Shown: positions 47,497-56,580 of the stretch, piece after piece
How positions within the stretch are numbered: the first letter of the stretch is position 1
Layout: each line of letters begins with the position of its first letter
Assembly (NCBI GenBank): GCA_027485235.1
Contig: JAIXRJ010000046.1
Coordinates: 580,080-644,079, forward strand
Origin: Comamonadaceae bacterium
GTDB lineage: Bacteria > Pseudomonadota > Gammaproteobacteria > Burkholderiales > Burkholderiaceae_C
DNA: 64,000 nucleotides
Direction of reading: 5' to 3'
Position numbers and translations under genes: made by a program
Notes under the pieces: generated by a model
The model's input: only the letters and a program-made list of their open reading frames with translations
Database searches by the model: none
What the model was told of the DNA's origin: nothing

Positions 47497-50027
47497 TCGG
47501 CCCTGAGGCTCTCTGACAAGCGTTTCGGATCAAGCCCTTGGCCTGCAGCCCAGCGCGCAGCGAGCACACCCAACAGCAAGAGCAAAGCACTGATCGCCAA
47601 CCATTGACCGATGTCGAAATGGGTGTTCATCGTCGAATGAAAAGACTCGGGATTGACTTTGTGGATCAAAATTTGGCTCATCAAGCCCCCTAAGGCGCTG
47701 GCCCAAACCACGGCCACCGCCAGCAGCAGAGCGACTTCCAAAGACACCAGGCGCAAGCTGTCTTTGTGTGACATGCCCAAATGCGCCAACAAACCGAACT
47801 CACGTCTGCGAAGCAGCAGCTGACCGGTGACACCCGCAGCAACTGAAAAAAGAGCCACAAACAAAGCGGCCGCTTCCAGCGCATAGGTCATGGCAAAACT
47901 TCGGTCGAAGATTTTGAGCGAAAGCTCTCGCACATCGCTGGCACTGATCCATTTGAGCTGCGTCAATTCGGGCACTTGAGCCTGAATGTCCAAAATGACT
48001 TGCGCTGCATCTGCACCGCTTTCCAACCACACCGACAAACCAGAGCGAGAGTGATCCCCCGTGATGGATTCATAGTCCGCCGCAGACATCACCACAGAGC
48101 CGTGTTGCCGTCCGTAGTCTCGGTAAAAGCCGGCCACCCAAACCTTGGACGGGCCTTGCGGACTGAGTGGCAGAAGGGCTTCTCCGCCCACACGCCAACC
48201 GTACAGATCGGCCATGGCCTCTGAGCCAAACACCACCCGCTGATTCTGGCTGTCCAGCGGCGGCATCTTGGACAAACCCACCAGAGCCACGGACTGCATG
48301 GGGTTTTGGAGGTTCAAAGGTTTCGCGATCAAGACCACCTCAGGCCGGTCGATTGACAGACGCAGGTTTCTTTGACGGCTGGTTTCAACTTTTAAAACCT
48401 GGGGCACTTTGGCCAGCAAAGCCTGCACCGAAGGGTCAAACCCCGGCTGATCGACCCAGGACTGGCTGCTGGTGTAAAGGTCGGCTGGCAAAACCAGACC
48501 CAACCAATCGGAGACCGAGTTTCTGAAACTGCTGACCATGACCATCATGGCCACGGTCAATGAAAAGGCGGCCACAGCACCCGCAATCAAAGGTGTAGCC
48601 GCCGCGGGCGCTTGGGCCAGTCGCCAAACCGCCAAGCGCACCACAGCAGGAACGTGCTTGAAGGCCACAAAGCGCGACAGCCCACCCCAGAGCTGTGCCA
48701 ATAGCCACGGAACGGCCAAGAGTCCAGCACACAGCAAGGCCGCAATGGCACCATAAGCGGCCCAAGGCAAATCATCCAGTGTGGGCAGCATGAGCAGGGT
48801 GATGGACAAGGCAAGGCTCAGCAAACACCATCTCAGCGTGGGCGGTTTCAGCACCAAGGTTTCGGCTTGGCCGGCGCGCAACAAAGCCATGGGCCGACGC
48901 CAGTTTATGTGCGACAAAGGCAGCCATGCAGCGGCCAGGCCCATCAGCACAGCAGCCATGGCAAATACAAACAAGGCCCTCCAATCGATGACCATGGAAA
49001 CGGGCGCATCCGAAAAATAACTGCCGCCCAAATCACCGCCGACGATGCGCATCAAACCGGCGGCCAACACAAGGCCCATCCCGACGCCCAAGAATCCACC
49101 CAAAGCGCCAATCAAGCCGCCCTGTGCCCAAACAAAGCGCCGCAACCACTTTTCACTGGCACCCAGCACGCCCAGCAGGGCCAGCTCGGCACGTTGGCGC
49201 ACGATCGACAAATGGACCGCTGTGGAGACCAAAAAGCCCCCGGTCAGCAAGGCCACCATGGCCAGCACGGTGAGGTTCACACGGTAAGCCCGAGAGAGCA
49301 AGGACATGCGCCGGTCACGGTCTTGCGTGGCCACCAATTGCAGCGGTTCTGACTGTGCTTTCAGTGCCTCACTGAGGCCTTGCGAGGTTTGCCAGTCTTC
49401 GAGGCGCAGGTCCAGCCTGGACACAAGACCCAGTCGATTGAAGGCCCATTGCGCGCTGCCAATGTCCATCACGCCGATCACTTGTCCTGCAGCGCCTGGA
49501 ACATCGCCCGACACCCGCAACAAAACCGAATCGAGTCCATACTGCAATCGAATGCTGTCACCCACCTTGGCGTTCAAGGCGTCCATGGCGGCACGCGACA
49601 AAAACAGCGACTTTGCATTGAACAAATCATTGGCATCACCCGCTACGGCGGGCAACAGCGACGGGGATACGATGGCTGACTTGAATACATCCATACCCAG
49701 CACCGTCAATTGATCGGTGCGCACGACCAATACAGGGCTCACAGTGCGAATACCCAAAGCCGCACGGCGACCATCCCAAACCTCGATTTGCTGGTCATCC
49801 ATGTCCCCCAAAGGGGCGACCAATTGGGCTGAGGCTTGGCCGTTGACCACGTCCAAAGCTTGGCCAAAAGAAGCCAGCGCAGAATGGTTGACCGTATGAA
49901 TGGCCACCGCCAGCATCACCCCAATGGCCACCATGGTGAGTGCAACCAAGCAACGCGTCCAGGCTTGAATAGACGCGCCTTTCAGCAGCCACAAGAAGAG
50001 GAGCTGCTGTCCAGCCAAGCTCATCAA
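47490..50027 (-). CDS. FtsX/MacB-type ABC transporter permease
   Basis: An 845-residue protein with the duplicated FtsX architecture: helix 1 near residues 20-42 with a large periplasmic domain, a central block of helices (about 255-490), a second periplasmic domain and three C-terminal helices. The conserved FtsX motif REFGLLAHLGMSHKDSLRLVSLEVALLL is clear. It is like AttFG or YbbP permeases. It is coupled to its ATPase (4-base overlap, ATGA) and to the AttH-like gene. Confidence 0.9.
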   Translation of the reverse strand: MMSLAGQQLLFLWLLKGASIQAWTRCLVALTMVAIGVMLAVAIHTVNHSALASFGQALDVVNGQASAQLVAPLGDMDDQQIEVWDGRRAALGIRTVSPVLVVRTDQLTVLGMDVFKSAIVSPSLLPAVAGDANDLFNAKSLFLSRAAMDALNAKVGDSIRLQYGLDSVLLRVSGDVPGAAGQVIGVMDIGSAQWAFNRLGLVSRLDLRLEDWQTSQGLSEALKAQSEPLQLVATQDRDRRMSLLSRAYRVNLTVLAMVALLTGGFLVSTAVHLSIVRQRAELALLGVLGASEKWLRRFVWAQGGLIGALGGFLGVGMGLVLAAGLMRIVGGDLGGSYFSDAPVSMVIDWRALFVFAMAAVLMGLAAAWLPLSHINWRRPMALLRAGQAETLVLKPPTLRWCLLSLALSITLLMLPTLDDLPWAAYGAIAALLCAGLLAVPWLLAQLWGGLSRFVAFKHVPAVVRLAVWRLAQAPAAATPLIAGAVAAFSLTVAMMVMVSSFRNSVSDWLGLVLPADLYTSSQSWVDQPGFDPSVQALLAKVPQVLKVETSRQRNLRLSIDRPEVVLIAKPLNLQNPMQSVALVGLSKMPPLDSQNQRVVFGSEAMADLYGWRVGGEALLPLSPQGPSKVWVAGFYRDYGRQHGSVVMSAADYESITGDHSRSGLSVWLESGADAAQVILDIQAQVPELTQLKWISASDVRELSLKIFDRSFAMTYALEAAALFVALFSVAAGVTGQLLLRRREFGLLAHLGMSHKDSLRLVSLEVALLLAVAVVWASALGGLMSQILIHKVNPESFHSTMNTHFDIGQWLAISALLLLLGVLAARWAAGQGLDPKRLSESLRADW

Positions 50028-50683
50028 ATCAAGCCTTCGGCTGTCAAGTGCAGGGTTCTGCCCATGGACCGCGCAGCCTCGTCAGCGTGGGTCACCACAA
50101 CCAGGCTGGTTTGTCTTGACTTACACAATTCAATCAACAAGGACAAAGTGCTGGCCGCCGTTTTGGTGTCCAAATTTCCCGTCGGCTCATCCGCAAACAC
50201 CACTTTGGGGTGATGCACCAAGGCACGCGCCAAGGCCACACGTTGTTGCTCACCGCCCGAGAGGCTTGTCGGCTTGGCGTCCAGGCGTTTTTGCATTCCC
50301 AGGTCGCACAGCAGTGAGCGAGCGGCTTCAGAGCAGACTAGACCAGATTGCCCGCCCAGCAAACAAGGCACCATCACGTTTTGCAGCGCGGACAGGTGCG
50401 GCAATAAGTGGAACGCCTGAAAAACAAAACCCATCTCGGACTGACGGCAAGACCGCCGACGCTCGGCTGACCAAGCCGAGGTGGGCTGGCCAGACCAATG
50501 GACCTCACCGTAGGCAGGCACTTCCAAGCCAGCCATGATGTTGAGCAAAGTGGATTTGCCAGAGCCCGATGCGCCTTGGATCGCCACATGCTCGCCCTGC
50601 ACAAGTTCAAAGTTGAGGTCTTTGAAAAGCCAGTCCCCAGACAAATAAGCATGTCCCACAGAAAGTAAACTCAAAACAACCAT
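50024..50683 (-). CDS. ABC transporter ATPase (LolD/MacB type)
   Basis: A 219-residue ATPase: Walker A GASGSGKST, Q loop VFQAFHLLPHLSALQNV, signature LSGGEQQRVALARALVHHP, Walker B VVFADEPTGNLD, H loop VVTHA. A start at 50683 is used; the frame is open to 50860, but that upstream stretch derives from non-conserved DNA next to a decayed gmd. It powers the FtsX-type permease, probably for mechanotransmission or lipid/protein release and not classical import. Confidence 0.92.
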   Translation of the reverse strand: MVVLSLLSVGHAYLSGDWLFKDLNFELVQGEHVAIQGASGSGKSTLLNIMAGLEVPAYGEVHWSGQPTSAWSAERRRSCRQSEMGFVFQAFHLLPHLSALQNVMVPCLLGGQSGLVCSEAARSLLCDLGMQKRLDAKPTSLSGGEQQRVALARALVHHPKVVFADEPTGNLDTKTAASTLSLLIELCKSRQTSLVVVTHADEAARSMGRTLHLTAEGLI

Positions 50684-50889
50684 AAACAATGACGCAAGGC
50701 CAGATGAGGGAAAGGTAAGCGGCCAAAAAAAGCGACTCTTGCGCGAGTGTACGGAGTTTTGTGTTGACGGAGCGGCGATCAGTCCTTTGGCATTCTGCCT
50801 TCGAGCTGAAGGGTTGATTGGGTCAATGCGGCTGAGCAATCTCTCGAGGGCAGCGTCCACTTCTTACTGAACACGCTTTGCACGCGTCC

Positions 50890-50995
50890 ATTGCCTTTGA
50901 GGCTTGATCCCATGAACGGTGCAGCCCTTTTCCAGAAGTCATTCGGCAACATAAGCGCCAAGTTGACCCGTACCGGTAATCAAGAGTGAATCCTG
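50890..50995 (-). pseudogene. gmd: GDP-mannose 4,6-dehydratase, decayed N-terminal fragment
   Basis: Translation on the minus strand gives SLLITGTGQLGAYVAE-stop-LLEKGCTVHGIK. This aligns with the N-terminus of Gmd (ITG-TGQDG-YLAE-LLEKGYEVHGIK). An in-frame stop, a lost residue in the nucleotide motif and the lack of a continuing domain show it is dead. It marks the edge of the glycan cluster. Confidence 0.65.
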
Positions 50996-51013
50996 ATGGT
51001 CAATATCGCGCTG

Positions 51014-53029
51014 TCAATTCAGCAAAATTTTCCTTTCCTTAGCCAAGGACAGCAAACGTGACTTCATGGCTTGGCCAACACGCTCAATCGAAAACTGCTT
51101 GCAAGCGAATTTTTTGACCTCTTCGGCAAAACCGCTTTCTTGAGCACGCTGGTGCGCCATGACAATTTGTCGAGCAGCATCTTCTACCGAAGGCTCGGCC
51201 CATCGGGCTGCATCTTCTGCTTCAACAAACGGATACTGACCTGCGCTCACCGGTACTTCCTCATACGAAACCGGAAATGTCCAATTCGGATGCATGAAAT
51301 CAACATTGCCCGAATAGGCCGTTGCGATCACGGGTTTGCCATACATCATGGCCTCAGCCAAGGTGCGGCCAAATCCCTCTGCCCTGTGCAAAGACACATA
51401 TGCATCACAAGCCTCTACCAAACCCAGCACATCCGGACGATCCATGGTTTCGGAGATCAATTTGATCCGTTTGTCTTTTGCACAACGCTTCACAAAGGCT
51501 TGCCAAAGCGGGTTTTTTTTCTGGGCATTCATCACTTTGAGCACCAGTCCAACATCCGCATTTTGAGGCTCGAAGGCCAGCTCAAAGGCCGCAATGATCG
51601 CACCCGGATTCTTGCGTGCAAGATGGGAATTGAAATCAAAAATAAACAAGAATAAAAACGGCCCATCTGGCAATCCGAACCTGGATCGAGGTTTGGATAT
51701 CCCACGGTCAACGGACACGGGCAAAGACATCAAATGCACGGGTTTGTCTGTTGATTTTCTGTAAGTGGCTCCCGTGAATTCGCTGCCAGTCCATAGTTCA
51801 TCCACCAAATCAAAGGCCTCAGTCCAGGCCTTGGGCCAAACAGGCAGTTCCCAAGGCCACCAGCCAATATTGATGTGGTTGCGCAGCACATCCGGCCCCA
51901 TGCGCAAAAATACGCGAGAGACCATGTCAAAGCCTGGTATGCAAAAAATGTTGAATGCATAGGGTGCCTGGTCTTGGCCGATTTGCACGCGATGCTTGAG
52001 CGCATCATCGTCTTGTCGCAAATCCTTGCCCGCATCAATGTTGACCACTCGATACGGGATACCAGCAGACTCACACGCGGCCACAGCCATGCGCAAATCC
52101 TCACCAATACCCAACTCGCCATAGGCAAACCCGTAAAGATTCACGCCAAATGGATGCTGGGCCAAAGGCAAAGATTCCAGAGGCCCGGCAACTTGAGATT
52201 CAAATACCCTGCCCGACTTGAGCCAATGCCACGGTGCATTTTCTTTTTGAGTCTGAAGTTCGGCCCAAGACCTGAGCTTTTTAACACCCGATTCGCTCGA
52301 CAAGTCGTACCGAGAAGAAAAATCAGGCGACAAACTGTGCACGAAAACGGCAAACCTGGGCAACACCCGCTGAGCTTGACCAGGCAAGGCAATCTCTTGC
52401 TGCAACCAATGTCGCCACCGACTGGCAATCCATGGCTGCAGCTCAAAGGTAGGGATTGCAACCACAAAAAACCAAGCCACAAATCGCTCACGCGTTGCGG
52501 CCTGTGTCAAAGGCATGGTTTTTTGCAAGGACGGATCCAGCATGTGCCAAACCAAACGCATGAGCAGGGTGACGGAAGGCGCGTTACTTGCTCCCGTTTC
52601 ACCATCCAGCGACAGCGGTTTGTCCAACAATCGCAATAACTTGTCGTCCACCAAGGCTTGCAACAAGTGCTCTCTCAGGCCAATGGCAAAAAACCACCCT
52701 GCAACGGCCAACACATCCAACTGGCCATTGACCGTGAACTTTTCCACCACATCGGGTCTGAACTGCAAGACCAGCGCCAAAGCTTGGGGCACAGGCAACT
52801 CAACCGACCCCAATTTGATCGAACCCCGTGGTTCAGACAGCTCTTGCAGATCCTGCTCTGTCAACGTGGCCCAAGCCGGATATTCCGACCGTCCCCGCGT
52901 CATCCACCAATAATCGAACGACTTAGGTGATGGCTTCAGGCCCGCAGATTGCCCCTTGCGCAGATCGTCTCGCAAGCGCCAAACAAAACGTTTGGCCAAT
53001 GGCAGCAGATCCATACCCTGCTCAAACAT
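51014..53029 (-). CDS. Glycosyltransferase, GT4-like, large
   Basis: A 671-residue protein whose C-terminal half is a GT-B glycosyltransferase (GINLYGFAYGELGIGEDLRMA-like GVNLYGFAYGELGIGED; then DAYVSLHRAEGFGRTLAEAMMYGKPVIAT, the donor-binding ExxxxxxE motif). The N-terminal 240 residues are helical and have no recognised fold. It lacks a signal peptide. It is the last gene of the minus-strand glycan cluster before the gmd remnant. The sugar specificity is not readable from sequence. Confidence 0.85.
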   Translation of the reverse strand: MFEQGMDLLPLAKRFVWRLRDDLRKGQSAGLKPSPKSFDYWWMTRGRSEYPAWATLTEQDLQELSEPRGSIKLGSVELPVPQALALVLQFRPDVVEKFTVNGQLDVLAVAGWFFAIGLREHLLQALVDDKLLRLLDKPLSLDGETGASNAPSVTLLMRLVWHMLDPSLQKTMPLTQAATRERFVAWFFVVAIPTFELQPWIASRWRHWLQQEIALPGQAQRVLPRFAVFVHSLSPDFSSRYDLSSESGVKKLRSWAELQTQKENAPWHWLKSGRVFESQVAGPLESLPLAQHPFGVNLYGFAYGELGIGEDLRMAVAACESAGIPYRVVNIDAGKDLRQDDDALKHRVQIGQDQAPYAFNIFCIPGFDMVSRVFLRMGPDVLRNHINIGWWPWELPVWPKAWTEAFDLVDELWTGSEFTGATYRKSTDKPVHLMSLPVSVDRGISKPRSRFGLPDGPFLFLFIFDFNSHLARKNPGAIIAAFELAFEPQNADVGLVLKVMNAQKKNPLWQAFVKRCAKDKRIKLISETMDRPDVLGLVEACDAYVSLHRAEGFGRTLAEAMMYGKPVIATAYSGNVDFMHPNWTFPVSYEEVPVSAGQYPFVEAEDAARWAEPSVEDAARQIVMAHQRAQESGFAEEVKKFACKQFSIERVGQAMKSRLLSLAKERKILLN

Positions 53030-53054
53030 CTGACACCCTCATTACACGATCATT

Positions 53055-54029
53055 TCAAGCCGACTTCTGAAATACAAACGTATTGGAGAGCATCTTGCTT
53101 TCTTCACCCACCATGCTGTCTTCGCGAATTTCCAGGCAGCGACAACCGGCCTCATCCACAATCTTGAAGATCTCATGTTGCGGAAAAAAATGCATCTCCA
53201 AGGACTTGGTCGGCGGCGAATTCAGATAACGCTCCACCTCAAACAAGTAGCCGTTTCGATAGGTCGGTATTTGCAAATAAGCCACGCCCGAGGGTTTGAG
53301 GCAAGCCAATAAAGTGCGCAACATCCAAGCAATGACTGGCGGCGGATTGTGCTGCAAAGTGATCACTGAAAAAATGGCATCCACCGGTGGCAAATCGTTC
53401 AAGGCCCTGGTGTCCGCCAAGTGCATCAACTTGATATTGTTTCGACCCTCTTGGGCCAGGTGGTCTCGTGCAATATCCAAGTGATGGGCAGAAATGTCAG
53501 TGCCGATCACCTGCGTCACGGTCTGAGCCAGATAGTTGGTGACACGGCCAACGCCGCAGCCCACCTCCAGGCACAAGCCGATCAAATTGGGGTTGACATG
53601 GTTGCGCCGAAGAGCAGCAAAAAACAGATCGGCACTGTACTTGCCCGATTTGAAAAACTGATCTCTGTGCGACTCAAACTGATCCAGGTGGTACTGCGGC
53701 TGTGTGACCACAGACCAATAAGGGTCTGTCTCACCCAGGTATTCCCAGGCTTGGTGAATGCGTTCCAACATTTGAGCCAACGCCTCATCGCTGACGTTCA
53801 CCTCTACGGGAATGCTGGGCATGTTGAAAGGGTGACGCTGCCGGACAAACTGTTGAGACCCCAACACTTCACCCATTCGCTGTTGGAATTCTGCTGATCC
53901 AATAAATACTTCACGAAGCTTCGCTACGGTGTGCACAGTCTGGCAAAGATTGTTGACGACATCCGCGTTTTCAGGATCACGTCCCAACATCAAGCGGTAG
54001 GCTAAAACAACATCTTCTTGAGTCAGCAA
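53055..54029 (-). CDS. Class I SAM methyltransferase with DUF4214-like N-terminus
   Basis: A 324-residue protein. The N-terminal 55 residues (VVLAYRLMLGRDPENADVV) resemble the DUF4214 repeat found in S-layer and glycan-associated proteins. The methyltransferase domain has CLEVGCGVGRVTNYLA (motif I), GTDIS (motif II acidic) and VDAIFSVITLQHNPPPV. It probably methylates a sugar or peptide of the surface glycan. Located between two glycosyltransferase genes on the same strand. Confidence 0.87.
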   Translation of the reverse strand: MLTQEDVVLAYRLMLGRDPENADVVNNLCQTVHTVAKLREVFIGSAEFQQRMGEVLGSQQFVRQRHPFNMPSIPVEVNVSDEALAQMLERIHQAWEYLGETDPYWSVVTQPQYHLDQFESHRDQFFKSGKYSADLFFAALRRNHVNPNLIGLCLEVGCGVGRVTNYLAQTVTQVIGTDISAHHLDIARDHLAQEGRNNIKLMHLADTRALNDLPPVDAIFSVITLQHNPPPVIAWMLRTLLACLKPSGVAYLQIPTYRNGYLFEVERYLNSPPTKSLEMHFFPQHEIFKIVDEAGCRCLEIREDSMVGEESKMLSNTFVFQKSA

Positions 54030-54082
54030 AACTTTCCCCTCATTTTGTTCTTAACGGCCTTATTGGCAAAGTTGACGGAAGA

Positions 54083-56137
54083 TCATAACCATGTCAGCGC
54101 AAACCGCATGATGCGCGTGGTCCCGCTGGAAAACACCCGAAAACCCAAACGCACTTGGCTTGCGCCATCAGGCACCACCCATTGCTGGTTTGAATTCGTC
54201 TCAAACATCCGTTCAGAGAGCACCCTGCCACCTTCGGTTTCAAAGCGCACGAGAAGATCCACTGGCAAACCGGGCCCCTCGACCACATGAAACTTCAGGC
54301 CAGCGCAGCCCCCCAACTCATCCAGGGTGACCGTGTTCTCCGCCCAGATGGAGGCATGGTCACCGTCATGAATCTCAGAAACCAAATGCCAACCAAACTT
54401 GTCAAGCGAACCGTGCAGGGCTTCGCCCACCCCGGCATTGCCAAATGCGTCTGCCAACTTTTGCAAACGCCATGCGGGCTTGCCTAACCAATTGGGCATG
54501 TGCACCGGCATGGCGTCAGCCTTGGCATACAGATCGTCAATGCTGTGGCCTTTGTTGAGTTCGAGATCATCCACTACGGCTGATACCTCTGCCTGAGGCA
54601 AGCCCAGGAGCCATGCGTTTTGGCAATAACTGAATGCATCCAATGCCATGGCGCCCTCGGCCAGGACTTCGGGCAATGGCTGGCCGGAAGCCACCAGGGC
54701 TAACCATTCACAGACTGACATTGCCAAAATGCGCTCGGTTTTTATCACCGCACAACGCGCGTGCACATGCGCCATCGGTCTGTAAACCGCCTCTAGGTTG
54801 ATCCATGTTGGCCCAGAATCTGCGGCTATGAACCTAGCCGCTTTGCCCAACACGGGCGAATCACAGTAGCGCGTACCCAAAAGCAAATCGAGCAAAAAAT
54901 TAGGACCGTAATAGTCATCGGCATGCCAGCCAGCAACCCACAGCGCGTCACCCAGCAACTCTCCCACACCGGCCTGTTGAACTTGTGTCTGTAGCACGCA
55001 GCTAATTCGCTCATCCTTCAATTCTTGCTGCATGGCTGCCTTATCTGCACCATCAGCCACGATCATCACGGCACGCCAATCCACCTCGTCATCTTGCGCA
55101 AGCAACATTTGCTGTAAATTTTGCAACTGGGCCAAGCTGGTGACGCTAGCCACCACGCACACACTGGGCAGCGTTTGTTTTTTTTCTGGCGCTTCGAACA
55201 CAATGCTGAACACACGCTCTAGCCTGTGTGCATAGGTGTGCTCTAGCAGCACCTTGCGCACACCCGCCAAGGCCACCTTGCTGCGCAAAATGGGGTTTTC
55301 TACCAGCGCTTTCAAACGTTGACGAATTTCGTCAGCGTTATCACTGGTGATGACCAAATCACCAAACAAGAACCTTATGCCCGGCGACTCGTTGCTGATG
55401 GTGACAGTGCCCGAACCCAACAGTTCAAACACACGACGGGCAAACATAGACTCAGAATTCTTAACAGTATTAAGGTTGATACCAAATGTGTAGCCCTTGT
55501 ACGCAATATCAATTTTTTCGGGCGGCAAGGAACCTTTGATAAACGATTGATATTGGCTTGGAAAGCGATAATTTATATCTGGAGAACCATAATACCGATC
55601 ATAAATATCTAATCTACAAACGGATGAAACTCCATTAAAAGCATTTTTTAAATCTTGACTACGTTGCGCATAACGAACATAATAAGAACCCGCAAACGAT
55701 ACTGATAAATCGCGATAATGCAATTCAACTGGATTATTCAATCTTGGCTGACATGCAAAAGGAAATAAATATACACGATTATGCCCCAGAAGTTGCTTGT
55801 ACAATGAAATACAATTTATGTCAGAAGTAAATATATAATCAAATTCAAAAGCAGAATTAAGAAACCTATGAAAATGCACAGGATCTTCTTTACACCAGAA
55901 TACTGTTGGTTTTGATTTTTTTTTAAAATCAGATATCAGGTTTATGATTTCATTTGATTTTCGACTAATTTTTTTATACCATTTACCTCCAGAACCTAAC
56001 CAAGCAGACTCGACAAACAGAATTGATGAACAATCAATATCTTTAACTTCATAATCTAATTCAACGTTATTAATATCAAGCACATAACTAAAGCACCGCT
56101 CTGTAAAATTATCTACAACAGCACAAATATTATTCAA
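54083..56137 (-). CDS. CgeB-like glycosyltransferase, chimeric base composition
   Basis: A 684-residue protein. The N-terminal 330 residues match the CgeB/GT-1-like fold: VFWCKEDPVHFHRFLN, VSFAGSYYVRY, and ARRVFELLGSGTVTISNESPG. The middle third is an unrecognised region; the C-terminal 100 residues are beta-rich. The N-terminal coding part (about 55450-56137) is AT-rich with many A/T-ending codons. The rest has the GC-rich codon use of the chromosome. The gene looks like a fusion created by recombination. It shares domain order and motifs with the gene at 56581. Confidence 0.82.
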   Translation of the reverse strand: MNNICAVVDNFTERCFSYVLDINNVELDYEVKDIDCSSILFVESAWLGSGGKWYKKISRKSNEIINLISDFKKKSKPTVFWCKEDPVHFHRFLNSAFEFDYIFTSDINCISLYKQLLGHNRVYLFPFACQPRLNNPVELHYRDLSVSFAGSYYVRYAQRSQDLKNAFNGVSSVCRLDIYDRYYGSPDINYRFPSQYQSFIKGSLPPEKIDIAYKGYTFGINLNTVKNSESMFARRVFELLGSGTVTISNESPGIRFLFGDLVITSDNADEIRQRLKALVENPILRSKVALAGVRKVLLEHTYAHRLERVFSIVFEAPEKKQTLPSVCVVASVTSLAQLQNLQQMLLAQDDEVDWRAVMIVADGADKAAMQQELKDERISCVLQTQVQQAGVGELLGDALWVAGWHADDYYGPNFLLDLLLGTRYCDSPVLGKAARFIAADSGPTWINLEAVYRPMAHVHARCAVIKTERILAMSVCEWLALVASGQPLPEVLAEGAMALDAFSYCQNAWLLGLPQAEVSAVVDDLELNKGHSIDDLYAKADAMPVHMPNWLGKPAWRLQKLADAFGNAGVGEALHGSLDKFGWHLVSEIHDGDHASIWAENTVTLDELGGCAGLKFHVVEGPGLPVDLLVRFETEGGRVLSERMFETNSNQQWVVPDGASQVRLGFRVFSSGTTRIMRFALTWL

Positions 56138-56580
56138 TTACAAATCTCTCAAAAAAATACAGAAAAGAACGGCAAGATTTTATAACTAGGAATGAAACAA
56201 CAAAAATTTATCAAATACAATTCACTTTCGAGATAAGCGACTTGATCAGTATTCGAACATTTTGAAGGTTTCATCGGTGAAAGTTTCTATGGACCGATAT
56301 ATAGGAATGAACTCGTAGACTTCCCCAAACGATAGACAACCTGAAGATGGAGACTTCCGCTGTTTTGAAGGAAAGATTGATGAGGAAGTCGAAATTTACG
56401 GAAAGCCAAATATTTGCGATCGTGGGCGAAGGTCAATCTATGCGCACCTTAATACCAAGCGATTAAAAAAATATTATTTTTTATTTACATAAATTAATAC
56501 AATACTAAATTTATATTTCCAATATTTATCTCGCATGCTTGATTATTATTACCAAAAGTTGGTGATAATAATCTTATAAT
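56138..56580. other. AT-rich intergenic region between glycosyltransferase genes
   Basis: A 443-base AT-rich stretch. It contains the possible transposase remnant at 56366-56470 and otherwise no gene that can be supported. The presumed promoter for the downstream minus-strand gene would lie in its low-coordinate part. Confidence 0.45.
56366..56470 (+). pseudogene. Possible IS3-type transposase remnant
   Basis: On the plus strand the sequence reads EGKIDEEVEIYGKPNICDRGRRS, resembling the EAL-KYGKPEI-NTDQGSQF region of IS3-family transposases. It is short, with stop codons on both sides. The match is weak and could be chance. Confidence 0.3.
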
